In this document: positions 24,671 through 33,389 of the stretch, one piece after another
Layout of the letters: each line of letters opens with the position of its first letter
How positions within the stretch are numbered: position 1 is the first letter of the stretch
Notes under the pieces: generated by a model
What the model was told of the DNA's origin: nothing
Databases searched by the model: none
What the model saw: only the letters and a program-made list of their open reading frames with translations
Program-made: the position numbers and the translations under genes
NCBI GenBank assembly: GCA_029432815.1
Contig: JAROBA010000002.1
Location: 62,001 to 126,000 of the forward strand
From: Pontiellaceae bacterium B1224
Lineage (GTDB): Bacteria; Verrucomicrobiota; Kiritimatiellia; Kiritimatiellales; Pontiellaceae
Reading direction: 5' to 3'
Length of the DNA stretch: 64,000 bases

Positions 24671-26806
24671 TTAGAGCTCCTGCGTGATCTTTTCAACGAG
24701 GTATGCCTGAATGGTATCGCCTGCGTCGAAGTTGGTGAAGTTGTCCGGACGGATACCGCACTCCTGGCCCTGACGCACTTCAGCGGCTTCGTTCTGGAAG
24801 CGTTTGAGCGATCCGATGAGACCTTCGAAGAGAATCTCTTTCCCGCGTTTAATACGGATGCTCGCCTTCGCTGTAATGCGTCCGCTCATCACCATACAAC
24901 CGGCAATCTTACTCTTCTTGCTCATCTCGAACACTTCTTTGATCTCCGCCTCACCAATCACCTGCTCGCGCAGTTCCGGCTCAAGCAGCCCCTTCATGGC
25001 GCTTTCAACATCTTCGATCAATTCATAGATGATGCTGTATAAACGAATCTCAACACCTTCACGTTTTGCGGCGGCGTTGGCTCCGTTTTCATTCCCGGTA
25101 TGGAAGCCGAGAATGATGGCGTTGGATGCGCTGGCAAGCATGACATCGTTCACGGTTATGTTGCCGACATCGTTAGTGATAATGTTGATCTCAACCTTAT
25201 CGCTCTTAATACCACTCAGGGAATGAGCAATGGCTTCAACCGAACCCTGCACATCGGCTTTGATGATGACCTTGAGCTCTTTCTTTTCATCCGAAGCTCC
25301 GGCACCGAACAGATCGTCGAGCGACATCTTTTTAGGAGCAACTGCACCACCGAGTTGTGCAGCGCGGTCTTCCGCCTGCAGATCCTCGGAAAGATTTTTC
25401 GCTTCCTTATCGTTCGCCATCACCTGGAATTCATCGCCGGCACCCGGCACATTTGTGAGCCCGAGAATTTTAACGGCGGTGGATGGTCCGGCCGAGCGCA
25501 CCTTAACGCCCTGATCGGAAATCAGCGCCTTCACACGACCCCAGTAGTTTCCGCAGATCACCGAATCGCCGACTTTCAGTGTACCTTCTTTAACGAGGAT
25601 ACTGGCGGTCGGTCCCATACCCGGTTCCATCTGCGCTTCAACCACAAAACCACTGGCCGGTTTATTCGGGTTGGCTTTCAGTTCAAGCATTTCAGATTCG
25701 AGCAGAATACGTTCAAGCAGACTGTCAATGCCTTCGCCGGTTTCGGCACTGACCGGAACGCATCCAATGGAACCGCCCCAGTCTTCCACCATCACCCCGT
25801 GTTCCTGAAGCTGCTGCTTCAGGCGTTCCGGATTGGCAGCCCGCAGATCCATTTTGTTCATGGCAATAATGGTGCAGACACCTGCTGCTTTAGCATGCTT
25901 AATGGCCTCGATCGTTTGTGGCATCACACCGTCATCGGCGGCAACAACCAGGACGGCAATGTCGGTCATGTTTGCACCGCGGGCACGCATGGCTGTGAAA
26001 GCTGCGTGGCCCGGTGTGTCGAGGAACGTAATCTTGTGATCATCCAGTTCAACGGTGTAGGCGCCGATGTGCTGTGTAATCCCGCCCGATTCGCCGGCCG
26101 TGACTTTCGTGTTACGCACTTTATCGAGCAACGATGTTTTACCGTGGTCTACGTGACCCATGAAGGTGACAACCGGAGGACGCGGCATTAATTTATCCGG
26201 CGTATCGGGCAACGCATCCTTTTTCTTTGCCACCGCTTTCTTCGCAGATTTCGGCTGTGGCGGCGGGGCTTTTTTCTTTTCTTCTTTGCGTACTGTAAAG
26301 CCGTGTTTCGCGCCGATTTCCTTCGCAATTTTCAAATCGATTTCTGCATTGATGGAAGCGAAGACGTTCATCTTCATGAGCTCGGCAATTACCATGTTGG
26401 GCTTCATGCCCATCATTTCGGCAAAGTCCTTAACCATGACCTTCGGCTTCTTCAGCTCGATAAGGGTGGGATCGCCCTGCGGTTCAGCCGGAACTGCGGC
26501 AACCGGAGCTTCCGCAACCACCTCCTCTGCCGGAGCGTCTACTGTTTCAGCAACAGCCTCTTCAGCCACCGGTTCTTCAGTAGCTGCTGCCTCTTCGGCC
26601 GGAGCTTCTGGTTCCTCTTCCACGACGTTGTCTTCGCGGGCTTCCTGAATGGTGGCATACCCGAGTTCATCACAAACCTGAGTAATCTGTTCATCCGAAA
26701 GCTCGGAGTCCGGGCCATCAACAGCAATGTCGATATCTCCCAGAATCTCGATCAGTTCTTCGGCCGATACGCCGACATCTTTTGCGGTTTCTTGTACTGT
26801 CATCAT
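24671..26806 (-). CDS. infB: Translation initiation factor IF-2
   Basis: A 711-residue GTPase that delivers initiator tRNA to the ribosome. Two IF2-N domains are visible ([20 protein letters not shown] near residue 3; [20 protein letters not shown] near 123) around an acidic Ala/Glu/Val linker. The G domain starts near residue 217 with GHVDHGKTS, then DTPGHAAF and NKMD. Domains II-IV follow to the end. The ATG overlaps the nusA stop by four bases, so the two are coupled. No TTCCA-N5-TGGAA palindrome occurs in the gene. The common partners rbfA and truB do not follow. Confidence 0.97.
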   Translation of the reverse strand: MMTVQETAKDVGVSAEELIEILGDIDIAVDGPDSELSDEQITQVCDELGYATIQEAREDNVVEEEPEAPAEEAAATEEPVAEEAVAETVDAPAEEVVAEAPVAAVPAEPQGDPTLIELKKPKVMVKDFAEMMGMKPNMVIAELMKMNVFASINAEIDLKIAKEIGAKHGFTVRKEEKKKAPPPQPKSAKKAVAKKKDALPDTPDKLMPRPPVVTFMGHVDHGKTSLLDKVRNTKVTAGESGGITQHIGAYTVELDDHKITFLDTPGHAAFTAMRARGANMTDIAVLVVAADDGVMPQTIEAIKHAKAAGVCTIIAMNKMDLRAANPERLKQQLQEHGVMVEDWGGSIGCVPVSAETGEGIDSLLERILLESEMLELKANPNKPASGFVVEAQMEPGMGPTASILVKEGTLKVGDSVICGNYWGRVKALISDQGVKVRSAGPSTAVKILGLTNVPGAGDEFQVMANDKEAKNLSEDLQAEDRAAQLGGAVAPKKMSLDDLFGAGASDEKKELKVIIKADVQGSVEAIAHSLSGIKSDKVEINIITNDVGNITVNDVMLASASNAIILGFHTGNENGANAAAKREGVEIRLYSIIYELIEDVESAMKGLLEPELREQVIGEAEIKEVFEMSKKSKIAGCMVMSGRITAKASIRIKRGKEILFEGLIGSLKRFQNEAAEVRQGQECGIRPDNFTNFDAGDTIQAYLVEKITQEL

Positions 26807-27990
26807 TCCGTGATCTCACCGTGTTCTTTTATGTACTCCACCTCAGCGGCGTACCAAATTGATTTTGCCTGTTCCGGGGTAATGCCTTCGATGGAAGAGA
26901 GGTCGCCCATTTCGGCGGCCAGAATACCTTCCAAGGTCAGGAAACCGGAGAAGACCAGCTTTTCGGCATATTCATCGCCGATACCTTCAATGGCCGCGAG
27001 CTTCGTTACTGCAACAGCAACGCGCTCTTCGAAGCCCATGCTTTCTTCATCTTTCTGAATGTCGACGCGCCAACCTGTCAGCTTGGAGGTCAACCGCGCG
27101 TTCTGTCCACGCTTGCCGATTGCCAGAGAAAGCTGATCCGGCTCAACGGTAACCTGGACGGTCTGCGTATCGGCATCGGACTCAACATGCTTCAGGCGGG
27201 CCGGAGCCAGCGCGTTTGTAATAAGGGTTTTGATGTCATCGCTCCAGCGAACGATATCGATCTTCTCGCCGGACAGCTCCCGAACAATGTTTTTCACTCG
27301 CATACCGCGCATACCAACACAGGCACCCACCGGGTCAACGCGTTCGTCGTGCGAGATGACGGCCACTTTACTGCGATAGCCGGCCTCGCGGGCAATGCCC
27401 TTAATTTCCATCGTTCCATCGGAGATTTCCGAAACTTCAATCTCGAAAAGACGACGGACAAAATCGGGATGGTTGCGTGAAAGAACGATTTCCGGACCGC
27501 GTTCGCGTTCGCGAACATTAAGGATCAGTGCGCGAACGCGTTCGCCCACTTCATACTCTTCAGTAGGAACGCGTTCTTTGGAAGGCATGATCGCTTCACC
27601 GTGTTCCAGTTCAATCACTACATCGGAGCGGTCGAAACGGGTCACGGTGCCGGTGATGATTTCACCGATGCGATCCTTGTATTCCTCGAAAATGATTTCT
27701 TTTTCGGCATTGCGTATTTTCTGCATGATCACCTGTTTGGCGGTCTGCGCAGCAATACGGCCCATGTGCGGAGGCGTGGTTGCAATTTCCGAGCCATCAG
27801 TCAGCCGGCGATAGGCTTTACGTTCGAAGGTTTTACGATCGATTTCAATACGCAGATCATCATCCACTTCACCGTTCTTTTCTGCAACACTCTGCAACGC
27901 GAGTTCGATGGCGCGAATAATCACTTCGCGTTCAACACCGCGCTCGCTTTCCATATACTCGACAACGGCCTTCAATTCTGCAGGATTCAT
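26803..27990 (-). CDS. nusA: Transcription termination/antitermination factor NusA
   Basis: A 395-residue NusA: N-terminal polymerase-binding domain (AELKAVVEYMESERGVEREV), S1 domain (GEIITGTVTRFDRSDVVIEL), two KH domains (PVGACVGMRGMRVKNIVREL and LSLAIGKRGQNARLTSKLTG), and a C-terminal helix-hairpin-helix segment (AAIEGIGDEYAEKLVFSG). ATG 27990 is preceded by GGAGGTAGCGGTA and is preferred to 28008. RimP, the usual upstream neighbour, is not adjacent. One near-miss palindrome (TTCCAAGGTCAGGAA, 26929-26943) falls in the C-terminal part. Confidence 0.96.
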   Translation of the reverse strand: MNPAELKAVVEYMESERGVEREVIIRAIELALQSVAEKNGEVDDDLRIEIDRKTFERKAYRRLTDGSEIATTPPHMGRIAAQTAKQVIMQKIRNAEKEIIFEEYKDRIGEIITGTVTRFDRSDVVIELEHGEAIMPSKERVPTEEYEVGERVRALILNVRERERGPEIVLSRNHPDFVRRLFEIEVSEISDGTMEIKGIAREAGYRSKVAVISHDERVDPVGACVGMRGMRVKNIVRELSGEKIDIVRWSDDIKTLITNALAPARLKHVESDADTQTVQVTVEPDQLSLAIGKRGQNARLTSKLTGWRVDIQKDEESMGFEERVAVAVTKLAAIEGIGDEYAEKLVFSGFLTLEGILAAEMGDLSSIEGITPEQAKSIWYAAEVEYIKEHGEITE

Positions 27991-28182
27991 TACCGCTACC
28001 TCCTTCACTAAACCATTTCATTTCAAATAACTTGCCCTAGAGAGAACAAAAGAGCGGCCAATGGGCCACCCTTTACCAGAGCCAAACTTTCAACAAGTCG
28101 AGCAAACTACGCTCCCACCCCCCTCCCCGTCAAGGGCCAATACGGGGAAATCAGGGACCTGGGCGGCATCCGGTTCGAAGTG

Positions 28183-29337
28183 CTATTCCGGAATCGTCTC
28201 CTTGTCACTAAATTCCCAAAGACCGGTATATTGCCAGCCAAATGCTGAATATTGATACCCACTGTACGCGCCCGACCGAGGACGGATAAACCGGAAGGCA
28301 TTAAAGCCTGAGGGTTTAAATACCACGTCGGAAACATAAGGTTCTGTGGTCCACTCTTCCCAATAGGACAGCGTATCGGGAGTCCCTGCAATCGTACAGG
28401 TCCCCAGCCCATTCGCCGCCGGGCAAAATTCAAATGTATTTGTTCCCTTTGTAAAACTGATGGATTTCCCCTCTAAATTAGAAAACCACGTCGATGCCTG
28501 TGGATAAAACACCTGCGCTCCCCGATAAAACCTACATGCGTGATTTGTTGAGACCGCCAGGGAAATATCTTCGCCGGCTGTCGGCGAATAATTTTCGCCG
28601 GCAAGCGTCCAGTTAATCAGATTGGGAGATGAATAAATTAACTGTTCGCATTGGTTCGAGGTCCCCGCAGTCACATCGCCGCTCAGCGTCAACGCAAGAG
28701 GAGTAACCTTCGGCAAGGGCTCATCCAGCGGACTGAACGCTTCGGCCTCCGCTCCAATGCGCAGAATCTCAACCGAGCGCATCACAACATTGGTTAACGG
28801 ACGGTCCGATGCATCAGTGGCAACTGACCCAATGCTGGAAACCACATTCATTCCGCCCGCCACTTCGCCAAATACCATGTATTTGCTCACATCATCGAAG
28901 GAAGGATGTGAAACAAGTGTAATGAAAAACTGGCTTCCGTTACTGTCGGTTCCTGAATTTGCCATCACCAGAATACCGGCATTACTATAATAATCAGCAG
29001 TTGGCACCAGCTCATCCGGAAAAGCATACCCCGGTCCACCGGTTCCATTACCCAGCGGACAGCCGCCCTGAATCATGAACCCATCAATCACCCGATGAAA
29101 AATCAGCCCATCATAAAACGGGTCCGACCGTACTGCACCGTCCGTCGACACCCAATGCTGCGAACCTTCTGCCAATCCGACAAAGTTTGCACACGTCAGC
29201 GGTGCCTCCGCATAATCCAGCCGACAAGTAAACGACCCCATCGTTGTATCAAACGCTGCATACAGTCCATTGGTCAGCTCCGCCGCAGCAGCCTGCACCA
29301 TCAAAAGCGCCCCTATAATTTTCAACCACGTTCCCAT
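28183..29337 (-). CDS. Exported cyclophilin-type peptidyl-prolyl isomerase with extra C-terminal domain
   Basis: A ~384-residue protein. The signal peptide (WLKIIGALLMVQAAAA) is followed by a cyclophilin domain at about residues 20-200 (APLTCANFVGLAEGSQ, FHRVIDGFMIQGGCPLGNGT, GSQFFITLVSHP), which isomerises prolyl bonds in the periplasm. Residues ~215-384 form an additional beta-rich region of no family I know, resembling the anchoring or sorting extensions of exported PVC proteins. GGAG lies six bases ahead of ATG 29337. The frame upstream of that point crosses a palindromic repeat and is not coding. Confidence 0.88.
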   Translation of the reverse strand: MGTWLKIIGALLMVQAAAAELTNGLYAAFDTTMGSFTCRLDYAEAPLTCANFVGLAEGSQHWVSTDGAVRSDPFYDGLIFHRVIDGFMIQGGCPLGNGTGGPGYAFPDELVPTADYYSNAGILVMANSGTDSNGSQFFITLVSHPSFDDVSKYMVFGEVAGGMNVVSSIGSVATDASDRPLTNVVMRSVEILRIGAEAEAFSPLDEPLPKVTPLALTLSGDVTAGTSNQCEQLIYSSPNLINWTLAGENYSPTAGEDISLAVSTNHACRFYRGAQVFYPQASTWFSNLEGKSISFTKGTNTFEFCPAANGLGTCTIAGTPDTLSYWEEWTTEPYVSDVVFKPSGFNAFRFIRPRSGAYSGYQYSAFGWQYTGLWEFSDKETIPE

Positions 29338-29441
29338 CCTGCTCTCCAAATCTAATGACAGAATTCCGAAAGATGTACAGGATGACCCGCGCAGAATCCA
29401 ACAAATTGCAAAATCCATGTACTGCCGACGCTTAGCTCTCT

Positions 29442-29502
29442 GTGGGGCGGACTTTCCTGTCTGCCCTCTCCGCCGCTGAGCAGACCGGAAAGTCTGCTCC
29501 AC
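29442..29502. repeat. Palindromic element (GGCGGACTTTCC...GGAAAGTCTGC)
   Basis: Left arm GGCGGACTTTCCTGTCTGCC and right arm GCAGACCGGAAAGTCTGCTCC form an imperfect inverted repeat with about 15 bases between. It lies between the divergent cyclophilin gene and a truncated vapC, and its right end directly abuts the surviving vapC frame at 29503. A second family of mobile palindromes, distinct in sequence from the in-frame elements at 31773, 50239 and 51113. Confidence 0.75.
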
Positions 29503-29847
29503 ATTTCAGCCTTCAAGGACGATGAGCACCAGAAAAAACTGGTACATGCCCGTCTTAAGAAAGCAGAAAAGAATAAGGGACAGCTGTTCATTCCACTGAC
29601 GGTCATACTCGAAACCATTTGGGTATTGGAGAGTGCCTACGACTTCCAACGTCTGGAAATTCTAAGCGGCATCGAGGCGCTCACCCAAAAGCCGATCTTT
29701 TATTTTGAGGCCGACGACGTGCTCGCCGGGCTGATTGAACACGGCCGCATCACCAGCCTCGATCTCTCCCACCTGCTGATCGGCCTATCCGCAAAGTTCC
29801 AAGGATTGGAAATCCGTTCCGTTTACAAAACCCATTCCCTTTTATAA
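29503..29847 (+). pseudogene. VapC-like PIN-domain toxin, 5'-truncated
   Basis: The frame reads ISAFKDDEHQKKLV...LFIPLTVILETIWVLESAYDF...FYFEADDVLAGLIEHGR... and ends with TAA at 29847. This matches the body of VapC-type PIN ribonucleases (conserved Glu in ILETIWVLES), but the first ~10 residues, including the DTN strand with the first catalytic Asp, are missing. The break coincides with the palindromic element ending at 29502, and no start codon with a ribosome site precedes it. No antitoxin gene is adjacent. Two TTCCA-N5-TGGAA palindromes encode FQRLE (29644) and FQGLE (29797). Probably inactive. Confidence 0.75.
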
Positions 29848-29983
29848 GTGAAATGCGGCGGCGCTTTACCTATTCTGCTGGCACATTGGAAATCGGTCGG
29901 AAGTCAAACGTCGGAAGGTCCAAGGTCTGGAAAGGCATTCGACCTGCAACCTGAAGGCCTTCGACCCACTAAAGGAGTGACAC

Positions 29984-30574
29984 ATGATACCTATGCTTGT
30001 TTTGCTTGGACTCATTGCCGTGCTGATCATCTGGATCGTCGGGATGTATAACGGTCTGGTGGTGCTACGGAACCGCTTTAAGAATGCCTTTGCCCAGATT
30101 GATGTGCAGCTGAAGCGGCGCTACGATCTGATCCCCAATCTGGTGGAAACGGCCAAAAGCTATATGAAACACGAGAGCGAAACGCTCGAAGCCGTCATTC
30201 AGGCGCGCAATATGGCCTCGTCGGCGGGCAAAGCCGCTGCTGCAAATCCTGGCGATGCCGGGGCGATGGCCGGACTGCTCGGCGCAGAAAGCATGCTGAC
30301 CGGTGCGCTCGGCAAACTGTTCGCGCTGTCGGAAGCCTATCCGGATTTGAAGGCCAATCAGAATATGATGCAGCTGAGCGAGGAGCTGACCTCGACCGAA
30401 AACAAAATCTCGTTTGCGCGTCAGGCGTATAATGATGCGGTCACCGTGTATAACACCAAACGCGAAGTCTTCCCCTCCAACATCGTCGCCGGCATGTTTA
30501 ACTTCACTGCGGGTACGCTCTTTGAGGTACAAGACGAGACAGTGAAAGAAGCCCCTAAAGTCAGCTTTGGCTAG
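29984..30574 (+). CDS. lemA: LemA family membrane protein
   Basis: A 196-residue protein with one N-terminal TM helix (MLVLLGLIAVLIIWIVGMY) and a helical periplasmic or cytoplasmic domain: YNGLVVLRNRFKNAFAQIDV, QLKRRYDLIPNLVETAKSYM, and NKISFARQAYNDAVTVYNT, all diagnostic of LemA. The AAAGGAG site precedes the ATG by seven bases. LemA genes commonly accompany membrane M48 proteases, as here. Function in bacteria is not settled, but association with envelope proteolysis is usual. Confidence 0.95.
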   Translation: MIPMLVLLGLIAVLIIWIVGMYNGLVVLRNRFKNAFAQIDVQLKRRYDLIPNLVETAKSYMKHESETLEAVIQARNMASSAGKAAAANPGDAGAMAGLLGAESMLTGALGKLFALSEAYPDLKANQNMMQLSEELTSTENKISFARQAYNDAVTVYNTKREVFPSNIVAGMFNFTAGTLFEVQDETVKEAPKVSFG

Positions 30575-30675
30575 TGGATGAATGGATTGCTGGATGTTTG
30601 GAATATTGATTATTCTAAGCACGCATTCCAATTCTCCATCAATCCCCTCAATCCAATAATCCATTTTCCTTCCCC

Positions 30676-32694
30676 ATGGATTTCTTCGCCCGTCAGGATA
30701 GCGCCCGAAAGCAGACCGGCATACTGCTGGTCTCTTTTACGGCAGCTATTCTGCTGACGTCGGCACTGGTTTATTTCGTCATTCTCCTCGGGCTCGAGCT
30801 GCTCGGTTTCGATTTTACGCAACTCAGAAAACCAGATGACAACCTCCAGCTCTGGCATGCGCCCCTCTTCTTCGGAACGTTTCTCGTCACACTCATAGTC
30901 GTTACCTTTGGATCGATCCTCAAGAAATCGGAACTGAGCGGCGGCGGCCCGATGATTGCCACGCAACTGGGTGGACGGCCGGTGCTGCCCGACTCGCAGG
31001 ATTTCTATGAGGTCCGGCTCCGGAACATTGTTGAAGAAATGGCGATCGCCTCGGGCGTTCCGGTGCCGCAGATCTATCTGCTTGAAAACGAGCGGGGCAT
31101 CAATGCCTTCGCCGCCGGTTTCCGCGCCGGTGATGCGGTCGTGGCCGTGACCTATGGAACCATGGTCGGGCTGAGCCGCGATGAACTGCAGGGAGTGATT
31201 GCCCACGAATTCAGCCATATCCTGAACGGCGATATGCGGATGAATCTGGATCTGATCGGCTGGTTGCACGGTCTGACGGCCATCGCGGGAGCCGGGAAAG
31301 GCATGCTCCACAGCCTGGAACATGTGCGCGGTCGCGGCAGCCTGATTATCGTTATTGTCGGCGGCGGCCTTTTCGCCGTCGGCTCCATGGGAAATGCCTT
31401 TGCCGGATTGATTAAGAGCCTGATCTCCAAACAGCGGGAAATTCTCGCCGATGCCTCCGCCGTGCAGTTTACCCGCAATCCCGGCGGGCTGGCCGGTGCT
31501 CTGAAGAAAATCGGCGGACTGGTCCATGGCTCCCGCCTGCATGCAGCACATGTGGATGAAGTCAGCCACATGTGTTTCGGCAACGGCCTGCGTGGCACCA
31601 TGTTTCCCACCCACCCGCCGCTTAAAACCCGTATCCAATGGTTGGAACCCGGCTTCGACGGGCACTATGAAAACGTTACACTCGACTCGATTTACGCCAC
31701 GCTGGCCCAAACCGAAGGAGCGCCGCGTCCGCGCGATGATCGGGTTCAAGCGTTTGCCGACATCTACGGGCAGGGCAGGCGAGACGCCTGCGATACACCC
31801 CGTACCGCAGGCGTCTCGCCTGCTCCCCGCAGAGCAGCCAACCCTCCGAAACCCATCAACGGCCATGCCCTACTGGAATCGATTGGCAAACCGATGCTGC
31901 AGCACGAAGAAACGGCCCGCGCCCTGATCGCCTCCATCCCGGATCGGGTTCGTGAATATGCGGGCAGCCCGTACGGCGCGCGCATGCTGATCTATTTTAT
32001 GCTGCTCGACCGCAATCCTGAAATTCAGGCCAAACAGCTCTCCATCATCAAGCAAATGGCCGAACCCGAAGTTTTCCAAACCTTGGAAGCGGCCGTTCCA
32101 AACATTGGAAACCTGGAACACGGGCTATACCTGCCGATCATTGATCTGACCATTCCGGCGCTGCGCTTCCTTTCGGTCGGGCAATACCGCGCCTTTATGC
32201 AGGTGGTTAAAGCGCTTGTTTTGGCCGATGGACAGACGGATATTTTTGAGTATGCACTGCAGCGGGTGTTGTCGCATCACCTCGAACCGCTCTTTGAAGG
32301 CCGGAACCGCAAGCGCCCGGCCAACTTTTATTCCATCCGGGGCCTGGTTCGCGAAACCTCCATCCTGCTTTCCGTACTCGCCCGTAAATGCCACGACCAC
32401 GGAATCGAAGCGTCGTCTGCTTTTATGGCGGCGGTCGACCTCATCGACGATCCGAAAACAGAATTCGTCCTGCTCGATAAATCAGAATGCAGCTGGGATC
32501 GGCTCGACCTTGCACTGGATAAACTCAACGAAGGATCGGGCCTGGTGAAGAAGCAGATTCTAAGCGCGGCTCTCACCTGTATGATGTTTGATCGCAAAAT
32601 CACGGTCGAAGAGGTGGAACTGTTTCGCGCCATTGCGGTCACCCTCGACTGCCCCGTCCCGCCCTGGGTCACCCCCTTGGAATTGGATAAATAG
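30676..32694 (+). CDS. Membrane M48-family metalloprotease with in-frame palindromic insertion
   Basis: A 672-residue HtpX-like protease. Two N-terminal TM helices, then the M48 domain with zinc motif VIAHEFSHILNGD (HExxH) and third ligand in KQREILADASAVQF, which places it in the M48 quality-control family. The C-terminal half (after ~370) is an extra domain not present in E. coli HtpX. Residues ~367-385 read GRRDACDT...AGVSPAP, encoded by a palindromic insertion at 31773-31827. Further on, FQTLEAAVPNIGN is made by two palindromes (32074 and 32096). It follows lemA by ~100 bp. Confidence 0.9.
   Translation: MDFFARQDSARKQTGILLVSFTAAILLTSALVYFVILLGLELLGFDFTQLRKPDDNLQLWHAPLFFGTFLVTLIVVTFGSILKKSELSGGGPMIATQLGGRPVLPDSQDFYEVRLRNIVEEMAIASGVPVPQIYLLENERGINAFAAGFRAGDAVVAVTYGTMVGLSRDELQGVIAHEFSHILNGDMRMNLDLIGWLHGLTAIAGAGKGMLHSLEHVRGRGSLIIVIVGGGLFAVGSMGNAFAGLIKSLISKQREILADASAVQFTRNPGGLAGALKKIGGLVHGSRLHAAHVDEVSHMCFGNGLRGTMFPTHPPLKTRIQWLEPGFDGHYENVTLDSIYATLAQTEGAPRPRDDRVQAFADIYGQGRRDACDTPRTAGVSPAPRRAANPPKPINGHALLESIGKPMLQHEETARALIASIPDRVREYAGSPYGARMLIYFMLLDRNPEIQAKQLSIIKQMAEPEVFQTLEAAVPNIGNLEHGLYLPIIDLTIPALRFLSVGQYRAFMQVVKALVLADGQTDIFEYALQRVLSHHLEPLFEGRNRKRPANFYSIRGLVRETSILLSVLARKCHDHGIEASSAFMAAVDLIDDPKTEFVLLDKSECSWDRLDLALDKLNEGSGLVKKQILSAALTCMMFDRKITVEEVELFRAIAVTLDCPVPPWVTPLELDK
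31773..31827. repeat. In-frame palindromic insertion (RPE-like) within the M48 gene
   Basis: GCAGGCGAGACGCCTGC (31775-31791) and GCAGGCGTCTCGCCTGC (31807-31823) are reverse complements of each other and each is itself nearly palindromic. The 55-bp element keeps the frame and encodes RRDACDT...AGVSPA in a poorly conserved linker of the protease. Confidence 0.85.
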
Positions 32695-32696
32695 CA

Positions 32697-33017
32697 ATGG
32701 GATCAAACTATCAATATGGAGGGAAAAAGAAGCGCCGTGAAAAAATCCTGATGGCCCTGATTTGCGGGCCGGCATTCGCCCTCGTGCTTTTTTGCGCCAT
32801 GTTTTTTCTATCTCATCTGCCGGAATCGGCAACACAAGATCTAAGATATATTCTCTGGCCGGCCGCCGCAACCGGGTGCACCCTTCTCGTAGCAGGAGCA
32901 GACCGATTGGGCAAACACTTCAACTTGACTCCTCAGGAATTTGCAGCCCCCGTCGCCTTCAGCTGCACGCTCTGCCCTCTCCTCACCTATGCCCTGCTCT
33001 GGATCATTATCACTTAG
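32697..33017 (+). CDS. Small three-helix membrane protein, paralogue A
   Basis: A 106-residue protein: basic N terminus (GGKKKRREK), then three hydrophobic segments (LICGPAFALVLFCAMFFL, LWPAAATGCTLLVAGA, SCTLCPLLTYALLWIIIT). It shares length, layout and several motifs (LICGP.FALV, EF.AP.A..C.L) with the next gene, so the pair is a tandem duplication. The ATG is two bases after the protease stop codon. No family is recognised. Proximity to the protease suggests a shared envelope role, unproven. Confidence 0.6.
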   Translation: MGSNYQYGGKKKRREKILMALICGPAFALVLFCAMFFLSHLPESATQDLRYILWPAAATGCTLLVAGADRLGKHFNLTPQEFAAPVAFSCTLCPLLTYALLWIIIT

Positions 33018-33029
33018 AAGGAAACCAAA

Positions 33030-33335
33030 ATGAGATTCGAAGACAAAAAACTGAAAGCACAGCGGCGTAAGGCCAGTTGGATCGTCGGCCTGATCTGCGG
33101 GCCGGTCTTTGCCCTCGTCTTCTGTGCGGTTTTTTTCATTCCGCCACTGCTGGCCAACTTTTATCTGAACCCATTCCTCTGCCTCATTGGAAGTATTGCC
33201 GCCACCGCCCCGCTCGCAGACAAAATTGGAAAACGCAACAAGGTAATGGCCGAGCAGTTTGCAGGACCGGTTGCACTCTGCTGCATGCTTTCGCTCGGGC
33301 TCTTTATTTTTCTGCGCTACAGCCTGATCAATTAA
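33030..33335 (+). CDS. Small three-helix membrane protein, paralogue B
   Basis: A 101-residue paralogue of the preceding gene: basic N terminus (KKLKAQRRKA), helix GLICGPVFALVFCAVFFI, then NPFLCLIGSIAATAPLADKI and GPVALCCMLSLGLFIFL. AAGGAAACC precedes the ATG at good spacing. No function can be assigned. The der gene follows after 54 bases. Confidence 0.6.
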   Translation: MRFEDKKLKAQRRKASWIVGLICGPVFALVFCAVFFIPPLLANFYLNPFLCLIGSIAATAPLADKIGKRNKVMAEQFAGPVALCCMLSLGLFIFLRYSLIN

Positions 33336-33389
33336 TTTTACCCTTTGCCGTTGACCGATTTAAGGGATTCACGTATCACCCTCCGCACT

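Noticed and set aside
29337-29502. Longer N terminus for the cyclophilin gene
   Set aside because: Would run through the palindromic element and place the signal peptide internally.
30610-31866. 418-codon minus-strand open frame
   Set aside because: Antisense to the M48 protease gene; no domain is recognisable.
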